Translations under genes and position numbers: made by a program
Notes under the pieces: generated by a model
Seen by the model: only the letters and a program-made list of their open reading frames with translations
Database searches by the model: none
What the model was told of the DNA's origin: nothing
In this document: positions 1 through 5,914 of the stretch, in pieces
Layout: each line of letters begins with the position of its first letter
Numbering within the stretch: position 1 is the stretch's first letter
Origin: an uncultured Campylobacter sp.
Lineage (GTDB): Bacteria > Campylobacterota > Campylobacteria > Campylobacterales > Campylobacteraceae
Direction: 5' to 3'
DNA: 8,031 nucleotides
Assembly (NCBI GenBank): GCA_937965895.1
Contig: CALCKS010000196.1
Location: forward strand, 1 to 8,031

Positions 1-1782
1 GACGTAAAAGCCGCCAAATTTTATGAAAAAGCCTGCGACGCGGGCGAGCTATCAGGCTGCGACAGCTTAGCCTCGCTCCACCAAAACAGCGGCGAACACG
101 CCAAAGCGGCTGCGATTTTTGAGAGGGCCTGTGAAAAAGGATTTGGTTTAAGTTGCTATAATCTAGCTCAAATTTACGAAGCTGGTACTGGCGTCGCGCC
201 GGATGAAAGCAAGGCGCTAGAGCTCTACGTAAAGGCCTGCGAGCGCGGATACGCGGTAGTTTGCTACTACCTAGGCGGCATGTACGCGGACGGCGCAATG
301 GGCAAAAACGACGAAGCCGCGAAAAACTCGAAAAACGCGCTCAAATTTTACTCGCTTGCCTGTGAGGGTAAAATTTACGAAGCGTGCGAGGCTTTGGGTA
401 GGCTTTACGAGGACGGCGAGGCGGGTTTTGCGCAGGATATCAAGGCTGCTAGATCCTACTACGACAAGGCCTGCGCCGCAAATGCCTATAAATGCAGCGG
501 TAGCGAGCGTCTGGACGAGCTATACGGCGGCTGGGCGCAGTATCAAAGCGGGCAGTTTGAGACAGCCTACGAACTGGGTAAAGAGTCGTGCGGCAGGGGT
601 GTAGCAAACGGTTGCGCAGTACTAGGAGTGCTCTACGCAAAGGGGCTCGTCGGAGCGCGGCAAGATAGCGAGCAGGCGGTTAAATTTCACGAGAAAGCCT
701 GCGAAGGCGGCTTTGGAGCTTCTTGCGCCGAGCTTGGCGAGATGTTTTTTCATGGGCGCAGCGTAAAAAAGGACGTTTTTCGCGCACTGGAGCTTTTTGA
801 AAAAGCCTGCCTACTTTGGCGACTAGATGCTTGCGAGAGCCTAGCGGACGCGTATTTTGATGGATCAGACGTGCCGCAAGATATAGCAAAAGCCTTTAAC
901 TTTTACGGGATCGCCTGCTACAACGGGCTAAAACCGGCCTGCACGAATCTAGGCGCAATCTACGAAAAAGGCATGGGTGAAGTGGTAAAAGCAGACGCCA
1001 GCGAGGCTGCGAGCCTTTTTAGCGAGGCTTGCGAGGCGGACGATGCGCGCGGGTGCCTAAATCTAGTGCGCCATCTTGAGCGCAGCGACAAAAAGCAAGC
1101 CGCCGCACTACGCCAAAAGGCGCAAAAGCTGCATGAAAAAGAGTGCGAGGCAGGGCTAGCTAAAAAGTGTCTGGAATTTAAAAAATCAACCGTAAAGGAG
1201 AAAAACATGAGTTTTAAAAAAGTTTCATTTGCCGTCGTTGCGGCCGTTTGTCTATTTTTAGGCGGCTGCACCCAGCCTAGAACCACGCAGATAGAGCTAC
1301 CAAAAAGCGCGCTAGATAGCGTAAATCTGCCAAACGAAGTGGTCATAGACGGCGAAAAATTCGTCTTAAAGCAAAAAAACGCAAGAACGGCGGAATTTTA
1401 TCTACCGAGTGAAAAAGTGGGCTTTAAATGGACCAAGCTAGTAAGCGTCACCGTCGATGAAAACGCCGATATAAACGAATATCAAAAGACCTTTGTAACC
1501 GCGCTAAAAAGCGGACAATTCGGCAAAGCGGAGTATGATTTTAAGTCTATAAACGATAAAGAGTATCAAGCTTACACGATCTACTATCCGATCGCGGGCA
1601 ACCCGGATTTTGACAACTACGAGATCAATCTAATCAACGTCAAGAGCCTTAACTGCGGGCTTAGAGTCACGCACTACGCGCTAAAGTTTCTAAATATCGC
1701 CGATAGAAGCAAATTTCACGCGCTAATCAAACAAAAAATGCCGATATTTTTAGCGCAGATGCCGCAAGTCGAGTGCAAATAA
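1..1782 (+). CDS. Cysteine-rich Sel1-like repeat (Hcp-like) protein, 5' partial, fused in frame to a lipoprotein
   Basis: The frame is open from base 1, so the start lies upstream of the window; 593 codons precede the stop at 1780-1782. Codons 1-390 hold about eleven Sel1-like repeats of roughly 36 residues (pattern A..Y.KAC..G...C..LG..Y..G), each with a Cys pair: C12/20, C44/52, C80/88, C121/129, C158/165, C197/205, C234/242, C270/278, C306/314, C344/352 and C382/390. Spacing is C-x7-C except C158/165 (x6). This is the hallmark of the Helicobacter Hcp family, where each pair forms a disulfide inside an alpha-alpha hairpin, which implies export; the signal peptide would be outside the window. 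Such proteins act as protein-binding scaffolds; the partner here is unknown. Oddly, no stop separates this region from the lipoprotein starting at codon 403 (base 1207). The reading passes straight through that gene's ribosome site. A gene start at 280 (Met94) is unlikely because it would cut through a repeat. Confidence 0.85.
   Translation, partial: DVKAAKFYEKACDAGELSGCDSLASLHQNSGEHAKAAAIFERACEKGFGLSCYNLAQIYEAGTGVAPDESKALELYVKACERGYAVVCYYLGGMYADGAMGKNDEAAKNSKNALKFYSLACEGKIYEACEALGRLYEDGEAGFAQDIKAARSYYDKACAANAYKCSGSERLDELYGGWAQYQSGQFETAYELGKESCGRGVANGCAVLGVLYAKGLVGARQDSEQAVKFHEKACEGGFGASCAELGEMFFHGRSVKKDVFRALELFEKACLLWRLDACESLADAYFDGSDVPQDIAKAFNFYGIACYNGLKPACTNLGAIYEKGMGEVVKADASEAASLFSEACEADDARGCLNLVRHLERSDKKQAAALRQKAQKLHEKECEAGLAKKCLEFKKSTVKEKNMSFKKVSFAVVAAVCLFLGGCTQPRTTQIELPKSALDSVNLPNEVVIDGEKFVLKQKNARTAEFYLPSEKVGFKWTKLVSVTVDENADINEYQKTFVTALKSGQFGKAEYDFKSINDKEYQAYTIYYPIAGNPDFDNYEINLINVKSLNCGLRVTHYALKFLNIADRSKFHALIKQKMPIFLAQMPQVECK
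1194..1200 (+). promoter_or_regulatory. Shine-Dalgarno of the lipoprotein gene, lying inside the upstream frame
   Basis: AAAGGAG lies 6 nt before ATG 1207. In the current frame it is read as part of Val-Lys-Glu. One frame over, TAA at 1193-1195 overlaps it, which is the usual compact stop/ribosome-site arrangement between adjacent bacterial genes. It decides the lipoprotein start and suggests the two frames were originally separate genes. Confidence 0.75.
1207..1782 (+). CDS. Predicted outer- or inner-membrane lipoprotein, unknown function (internal start within the longer frame)
   Basis: This 191-aa protein begins at an ATG preceded by AAAGGAG (1194-1200), 6 nt upstream. It has a complete lipoprotein signal: basic start MSFKK, hydrophobic stretch V6-L18, lipobox L18-G-G-C21, with T at +2 and so no Asp inner-membrane retention signal. 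The mature part is a soluble domain rich in charged and aromatic residues, with two further cysteines (in LNCG and in the C-terminal VECK). I do not recognise the family. A ribosome site, start codon and lipobox in the right order strongly suggest an independent gene, although the same frame continues upstream into the Sel1-repeat protein. Lipidation at C21 requires initiation at 1207; in a fusion product the signal would lie inside the chain as a hydrophobic segment. The terminator at 1794-1835 ends the unit. Confidence 0.8.
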   Translation: MSFKKVSFAVVAAVCLFLGGCTQPRTTQIELPKSALDSVNLPNEVVIDGEKFVLKQKNARTAEFYLPSEKVGFKWTKLVSVTVDENADINEYQKTFVTALKSGQFGKAEYDFKSINDKEYQAYTIYYPIAGNPDFDNYEINLINVKSLNCGLRVTHYALKFLNIADRSKFHALIKQKMPIFLAQMPQVECK

Positions 1783-1793
1783 ATTTACTTTCG

Positions 1794-1835
1794 GGCGTTA
1801 TTTTAGCCGCTGCTAAATTTAGCGCCATTTTTTTT
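1794..1835 (+). terminator. Rho-independent terminator after the Sel1-repeat/lipoprotein unit
   Basis: The outer stem GGCGTTA (1794-1800) pairs with TAGCGCC (1820-1826), with one G-U pair. A small internal loop (T1801 against TT 1818-1819) follows. The inner stem TTTAGC (1802-1807) pairs with GCTAAA (1812-1817) around the loop CGCT. Eight T residues follow at 1828-1835. It begins 11 nt after the stop codon. This is the clearest terminator in the window. Confidence 0.85.
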
Positions 1836-1937
1836 GGATCAATATTTAAATTTGACACAAAAAAACTATGACAAATTTGATGTTTTGCTTGCGCGGCTGG
1901 TCAAATTTGACGAGCGTAACGGTTGCAAATTTAACGC

Positions 1938-1985
1938 CGCCTGGTTTTAGGCGACAAATTTTACGCTTCATGCCTTCTTAAAGGC
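1938..1985 (+). other. Two small hairpins upstream of alkC
   Basis: CGCCT (1938-1942) pairs with AGGCG (1949-1953) around GGTTTT. GCCTT (1972-1976) pairs with AAGGC (1981-1985) around CTTA. Neither is followed by a proper T-tract. Both lie just before the alkC ribosome site (2001-2005) and could be part of its 5' leader. No convincing -10/-35 pair was found in the 228-nt gap. A regulatory role is only a possibility. Confidence 0.3.
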
Positions 1986-2010
1986 TAGACAAAACTACTA
2001 AAGGAAAAAT

Positions 2011-2748
2011 ATGGAAAACGGTGGATTGGCTGTGTATTTCGGAGAAAATTTAGCGCAAATTTTATCGCAAAAGATAAAAGCGGTTTATCCCAAATTTGAC
2101 GCGCAGAGCTACTGCGGGCAAATCGCGGAGAGCACGCTAAATCTCGGTTATTCGCAAAGGATTTTGGCACACGCAAACGCACTAAATGAACTTTTGCCGC
2201 CGGATTTTAAGCGCGCAGCGGAGATTTTGGTCGCTATTTTAGGCGAAGAAAACCCGAACGAAACGGGCATGTTTAAGCACTTTTACTGGACCTTGCCGCT
2301 TGCCAAATACGTCGAAATTTACGGCCTGGACGACTTTGAAACCTCGATGAGCGCGATTGAGGAAATCACGAAGCGCGGCACTGGCGAGTATGCGGTGCGC
2401 GCCTTTATCAAAAAATACCCGCAAGACTCGCTCAAAACCATGACACAGTGGACGCGCTCGTCAAATTTTCATCTGCGTAGGCTGGCGTCTGAAGGTCTAC
2501 GACCAAAGCTGCCGTGGGCTAGCAAGCTGGAGCTTTTCATTAGCGACCCAAGCCCGGTTTTTGCGGTATTGGAGATACTCAAAGAGGACGAGGTGCGTTT
2601 CGTACAGCGCTCGGTCGCAAACAACGTCGCGGACTATCTAAAGGTAAATTTTGCCGCCGCAAAAGAGCTGCTCATGCGCTGGCAAAGCTCGCAAAACAAA
2701 AACACGCAGCAAATAATCCGCCACGCGACGAGGAAGATAAAAATTTAG
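2011..2748 (+). CDS. alkC: AlkC-type DNA alkylation repair protein (3-methyladenine DNA glycosylase, HEAT-like repeats)
   Basis: The 245-aa product is probably a cytosolic base-excision glycosylase of the AlkC branch (COG4335) of the AlkC/AlkD HEAT-like-repeat superfamily, which removes cationic N3-alkylated bases such as 3-methyladenine. The family signature is seen at residues 154-170 (HLRRLASEGLRPKLPWA) and 196-211 (RFVQRSVANNVADYLK), with a further conserved-looking basic end (IIRHATRK, 235-242). The rest is amphipathic helices, as expected of stacked HEAT-like repeats. The length fits a bare repeat domain; some AlkC proteins carry an extra C-terminal Ig-like domain, absent here. ATG 2011 is set by AAGGA at 2001-2005, 5 nt upstream. 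It stands alone: the upstream unit ends at a strong terminator and the downstream genes are convergent. No recognisable adaptive-response operator is visible. The assignment is by motif recall, and substrate specificity is untested. Confidence 0.85.
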   Translation: MENGGLAVYFGENLAQILSQKIKAVYPKFDAQSYCGQIAESTLNLGYSQRILAHANALNELLPPDFKRAAEILVAILGEENPNETGMFKHFYWTLPLAKYVEIYGLDDFETSMSAIEEITKRGTGEYAVRAFIKKYPQDSLKTMTQWTRSSNFHLRRLASEGLRPKLPWASKLELFISDPSPVFAVLEILKEDEVRFVQRSVANNVADYLKVNFAAAKELLMRWQSSQNKNTQQIIRHATRKIKI

Positions 2749-3141
2749 CTTTTTGCGCAGATACGCAAGTCGGTGGTTAAATTTAAGATGCAAATTTTAT
2801 AAACTTATAACGCATTTTATAAATAAAAAGCAGTTCAACCCGCCGCATAAAAAGTAGAGGCAAGCTTGATGATCGCCGCGGTAAAAATAAAAGATCAAAT
2901 TTACGGCCGCAGCCCGAAATCAAATTTGAGCCAAAACCCGCAACTACACGCAAATTTTAAAAGCCGCCGTGCTCAAATTTAAAGCAAAAACACCCAAACA
3001 AATCCGAAAATCAAAGCGTCAAATTTAAGCCCTCACGTCCAAGCCGCAAGCAGTCGAGCGATTTAAAAGTCAAATTTGCCAAAAAACCGCGCAATATAAT
3101 ATTCACAGCGCGTAAGCGTAACAAGCGACCGAATAAAAAAC
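2749..3141. other. Gene-free convergent spacer rich in AAATTT
   Basis: The spacer lies between the 3' ends of alkC and the minus-strand small membrane gene. AAATTT occurs eight times (starting at 2779, 2792, 2897, 2922, 2952, 2975, 3021 and 3072), mostly as CAAATTT; random expectation at this composition is well below one. No ORF of convincing quality was found. One 37-codon frame from ATG 2869, weakly preceded by GAGG, looks like chance. No clear alkC terminator is visible; the minus-strand terminator candidate sits at 3081-3112. Confidence 0.6.
3081..3112 (-). terminator. Candidate Rho-independent terminator of the metallophosphoesterase-psd-small membrane protein unit
   Basis: Read on the minus strand, CGCGC (3112-3108) pairs with GCGCG (3092-3088) around a 15-nt AT-rich loop. 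One G and then six T residues follow (the plus-strand A run at 3081-3086). The stem is short but all G/C. It lies about 30 nt past the stop of the last gene. A second T6 directly after the stop (plus 3135-3140) has no obvious stem before it. Confidence 0.55.
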
Positions 3142-3504
3142 CTAGCCTGCAAAGATCCTAAACGCTGCCCAGACGCAAACAGCGCCAACCAAAACGCCGA
3201 CGGCAAAGGCCGAAGCGACGTATAGTTTCTGCTTTTTTCTGATCTGCTCAAATTTCTTTTCGTGATGCTTTTTCACGCCCTCGAAGGTCAAATTTAAGAT
3301 CTTTTCGTTCGTTTGATTTAGCGCATCGGCAAAGCTCTTTATCTGCTCATCGTTGATATATCGCATGGTCTTGCGCGTCGCGTTAGCCAGGCGCTCGTAG
3401 TCCTCGCTGTTTTCCCAGAGTTCAACCACCGTGTTGTTTTCGATGCGCTCTTTTAGTTCTAGCGTCTCTTTTAGCTCGTTTTGTTCGACTAGCTGCGTTC
3501 CCAT
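3142..3504 (-). CDS. Small C-tail-anchored membrane protein, unknown function
   Basis: This 120-aa protein is strongly helical and charged over residues 1-92, with heptad-like runs (for example ELKETLELKERI). One hydrophobic segment follows at about 94-116, then a four-residue tail, so it is probably anchored by its C terminus with the N domain in the cytoplasm. I do not recognise the family. The start is ATG 3504. A GTG one codon earlier (3507) is in frame but sits only 1 nt from the Shine-Dalgarno TAAGGAGG, whereas the ATG has 4 nt. That ribosome site overlaps the psd stop codon TAA (3516-3514), so the gene is probably translated by coupling to psd and belongs to the same operon. Its role may relate to envelope lipid metabolism, but that rests on position only. 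Confidence 0.75.
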   Translation of the reverse strand: MGTQLVEQNELKETLELKERIENNTVVELWENSEDYERLANATRKTMRYINDEQIKSFADALNQTNEKILNLTFEGVKKHHEKKFEQIRKKQKLYVASAFAVGVLVGAVCVWAAFRIFAG

Positions 3505-3513
3505 CACGCCTCC

Positions 3514-4314
3514 TTAGTTGATAGTTCCTATTTTGTCGCCGTATTTTAGCTTTTGCTCGGCTGCGAGATCAAATTTGACCGCGCCCTGCTCGCTAAGGAT
3601 GAGGATCGTAGAGCCAAGCTCAAACATCCCCAGCTGCTCGCCCTTTTTCGCGCTTAAATTTTCATATTCATAAAGCGCGACGTTGCCGGCGCAGGCGTTG
3701 GTCTGTATGCGCGCGTCAAAGTCAAATTTCATCTTGCCCACGTTTAGCGCGCCGACGAAGACCAGCCACATCTTTTTGCCGCCTCCAAGCTCGCATTTTA
3801 GCACCACGCGCTCGTTTTTAGCGTATAGATTTGGCACCTTTAGCAGCGCGCTAACGGCCACGCTATATAGCTCGCCAGGCACGTAGAGCGCGGATAAAAT
3901 CCTCATATCGCAAGGCGCGTGGTAGCGGTGATAGTCACGCGGGCTGAGATAAATATTTACGTACTCTAGCTCGGTATCTCGCTCCGAGTGCTCCATACTG
4001 TCGCCCAGGAGCTCCGCGATACCGTACTCGTGACCCTTGATGCTGATTGCTTTTAGCTCCTTGCTCACTCCGAGCTCAAGGCACGTACCGTCGCTAGGAC
4101 TGATGAAGGCCTGCGGCGAAACGTCGAAATCTCGCGGACGCTGTAGCTCGCGGGTAAAAAGCGCCGTGAGGCTCTCGTACTCCTTTGGCTGCTTAAACTC
4201 GCTCATGTCGATTTTAAAGCCGCTTACGTATTTTTCATTGATAAATGTTTGCAAAAATCTCGGAAATTTAACCGCTGCAACAAAACCGAATATCCTAGAA
4301 ACAAGTCCCCTCAT
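3514..4314 (-). CDS. psd: Phosphatidylserine decarboxylase proenzyme
   Basis: The 266-aa product decarboxylates phosphatidylserine to phosphatidylethanolamine at the inner membrane, the last step of PE synthesis. The precursor cleaves itself at a conserved L-G-S-T; here L233-G234-S235-T236 (in FELGSTILIL), with S235 becoming the pyruvoyl group of the small alpha chain. The other catalytic residues are visible: Asp75 in SPSDGT and His132 in RDYHRYHAP, matching the D-H-S triad known from E. coli Psd. Further family motifs are the VPGELYSV stretch (145-152) and the FVGALNVG stretch (186-193). The length fits the short bacterial proenzymes. ATG 4314 is preceded by AAGGAG with 4 nt spacing and overlaps the upstream metallophosphoesterase stop as ATGA, which implies translational coupling. 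All key residues are present, so it should be active. Confidence 0.96.
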   Translation of the reverse strand: MRGLVSRIFGFVAAVKFPRFLQTFINEKYVSGFKIDMSEFKQPKEYESLTALFTRELQRPRDFDVSPQAFISPSDGTCLELGVSKELKAISIKGHEYGIAELLGDSMEHSERDTELEYVNIYLSPRDYHRYHAPCDMRILSALYVPGELYSVAVSALLKVPNLYAKNERVVLKCELGGGKKMWLVFVGALNVGKMKFDFDARIQTNACAGNVALYEYENLSAKKGEQLGMFELGSTILILSEQGAVKFDLAAEQKLKYGDKIGTIN

Positions 4315-5438
4315 ACCTCTCCTTTTAGTCTTAATAACGAAATCTCGCTAGGCGCCATCACGCGCACCGGCGGCCCCCAAAATCCGGCTCCGCGGCTAAC
4401 GTAAATTTGCGTATTTTTGTTCGCGCGGTATAGCCCGGCGACGTATTTTTGATCGAGCCTTACCAGCAGCGAAAACGGAAAAATTTGCCCGCCGTGCGTG
4501 TGTCCGCTCACAACCAAATCCACGGGCGCACTTTCGTCCATGTATTTTAAAAACTTAGGCTGATGAGCGAGCAAAACGGTGGGCAAATTTACGTCGCGAC
4601 CACCTAGAGCTGCGACTAGATCTGGTTCGTACGCTTTAAATCTTAAACCGATGATATCATAAACGCCGGCTAAATTTACCCCGCCCACGCGCGCGTTTTC
4701 ATTGCCTAAAATTTTAAAATTCGTCGTCTCGCGGATCGCTTTTAGCGTGCCCTCGATGCCGTTATAGTACTCGTGGTTGCCCGGCACGTAAAAGGTGCCG
4801 TATTTGCTCTTTAGCTCGTTAAATGGCGCGATAAACTCGGCCAAACGGTGCGGCGGCAGATCCGCGATATCGCCCACGATCGCGACCGCGTCGGCATCCA
4901 GCTCGTTTACGCGCCCGGTTACCGCCCGCGCAAAGTCCGCTCCCAAAAAATCGCCTAGATGAATATCCGTTAAAACCGCTATCTTTAGCTCGCCCTTTAG
5001 CCCCTTTAGCTCGATATCTTGTGCTTTTACTTCGGGCAATTTTACGGCGTTAAAGATACCCCTAAAAAAGTAGCTAAACGCCAAAATAAGTATCGTGACG
5101 TCAAGGTAAAGGCGCAAAAATTTACGCCTACTCTCGCTAAACGCGCGCTTGGTTACGGGACGGACGGCGAGCGCGACGACGTTCGTAAAAAGCACGAACG
5201 AAAAGATAATAAACGTCAGCGCCAGCATCAGCGAACAGGCGATGCGAAGGCTAGGGCCTAAAAAGTTAAACCGTAGCGAAAAAGCAAGCGCGACGCCGCC
5301 TATGGCAAGCGTCAGGAAAAACAGCCCAAGCGCCCTTTTATGCACGGCAAGCGGCCTGAGCGCGGCATCGGCAAAAAGCCCGCGATAAGAAACGTAATTC
5401 ATAAAAATAATGACTAAAGACGATAAAACATAAAACAT
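4311..5438 (-). CDS. Membrane-anchored calcineurin-like metallophosphoesterase (YkuE/YaeI-like)
   Basis: The 375-aa protein has two parts. Residues 1-130 contain about four hydrophobic segments (near 2-17, 36-55, 66-92 and 112-128). Residues 150-375 are a calcineurin-like phosphoesterase domain with the complete dinuclear-metal motif set: D158-x-H160 in LTDIHLG, G189-D190 in VGDIAD, G220-N221-H222-E, H292 in LLAHQP, and G312-H-T-H315-G-G-Q. Relatives with this build act on membrane-associated phosphoesters; some have been linked to phospholipid or lipid A precursors, but the substrate here is unknown. It overlaps psd by 4 nt (ATGA), which supports a phospholipid or envelope role. The start at 5438 has no clear Shine-Dalgarno; Met13 (5402) is no better. 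An AT-rich stretch at 5457-5466 (TTTAATAAT on the minus strand) could be a -10 element close to the start, so a very short leader is possible. Confidence 0.92.
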   Translation of the reverse strand: MFYVLSSLVIIFMNYVSYRGLFADAALRPLAVHKRALGLFFLTLAIGGVALAFSLRFNFLGPSLRIACSLMLALTFIIFSFVLFTNVVALAVRPVTKRAFSESRRKFLRLYLDVTILILAFSYFFRGIFNAVKLPEVKAQDIELKGLKGELKIAVLTDIHLGDFLGADFARAVTGRVNELDADAVAIVGDIADLPPHRLAEFIAPFNELKSKYGTFYVPGNHEYYNGIEGTLKAIRETTNFKILGNENARVGGVNLAGVYDIIGLRFKAYEPDLVAALGGRDVNLPTVLLAHQPKFLKYMDESAPVDLVVSGHTHGGQIFPFSLLVRLDQKYVAGLYRANKNTQIYVSRGAGFWGPPVRVMAPSEISLLRLKGEV

Positions 5439-5914
5439 TTCGTAAATTTAGCCAAAATTATTAAATATCTAACCACTGCGCGCGGCAAATTTGAGGAAAT
5501 TTAAATGAGGCGGCGGACGATTTGGGATTTTAAGAGCGGATATTTCGGGCGCAGCGAAATGCGCAGCCGAATATTTGTTTAAGTTAAGCGGCGCGTATAA
5601 GCGACAAATTCGCTCTATGATTTAAGCAACGATGAGTGCATTACTGGCAGCGGTTTTACGCGACGAAGGCGACGCGCACGAACGGCGATTTACTCCGTTA
5701 GATTTAACTTTCCGTTGCTTTGGTTTTGACTGCGCTTGTTCTTTATTTTGTAAATTTGAGCACTTCGGCGATAAATTTACGGCTTTGCGGGATGCGTTTT
5801 GAGATAAATTTTATGCAACTTAACTTTATAAAATTTGTGCCGAGACGAATGTCGAATTTTACCCTCCGAGGCAAATTTAGTTTGTAAATTTGACACAAAA
5901 GCGGTTAAATTTGA
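5439..5914. other. Gene-free spacer of 476 bp between two minus-strand units
   Basis: No convincing gene was found. Two tiny frames (ATG 5505, 25 codons, with GAGGA upstream; ATG 5813, 24 codons) look like chance. It holds a bulged hairpin at 5537-5577 (separate entry), a small hairpin AGCGA/TCGCT (5600-5604 with 5610-5614), and several AAATTT words towards the right end. The promoter for the metallophosphoesterase unit should lie at the left end. No T-tract terminator for the gene ending at 5915 was recognised. The region could be decayed coding sequence, but no protein remnant was identified. Confidence 0.5.
5537..5577. repeat. Bulged inverted repeat (hairpin) in a gene-free spacer
   Basis: The core stem TTCGG-GCGCA (5544-5553) pairs with TGCGC-(AG)-CCGAA (5560-5571) around the loop GCGAAA, with a 2-nt bulge. 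It can extend outward by ATA/TAT and GU pairs. No T-tract follows on either strand and no neighbouring gene ends close by, so it does not look like an ordinary terminator. It may be a dispersed intergenic repeat of this genome or a small structured RNA; neither can be shown from one copy. Confidence 0.45.

Noticed and set aside
960..1346. 128-codon minus-strand ORF
   Set aside because: It is antisense to the Sel1-repeat/lipoprotein coding region, which has clear repeats and a lipobox; its low-complexity Ser/Ala/Arg composition is a shadow.
1852..1880. TTGACA resembling a -35 box for alkC
   Set aside because: No -10-like hexamer lies at 16-18 nt, and TTGACA arises from the common AAATTTGACA word of this genome.
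2869..2982. 37-codon ORF on plus strand with weak GAGG upstream
   Set aside because: It lies in the AAATTT-rich spacer, its composition looks like the spacer itself, and no domain or coupling supports it.
3505..3507. GTG start for the small tail-anchored protein
   Set aside because: It is only 1 nt from the Shine-Dalgarno; the adjacent ATG at 3504 has workable spacing.
5505..5582. 25-codon ORF preceded by GAGGA
   Set aside because: It coincides with the bulged hairpin, and its codons simply read the palindrome; there is no supporting homology or context.
5813..5887. 24-codon plus-strand ORF
   Set aside because: No ribosome site, very short, and near the end of a minus-strand gene; probably chance.
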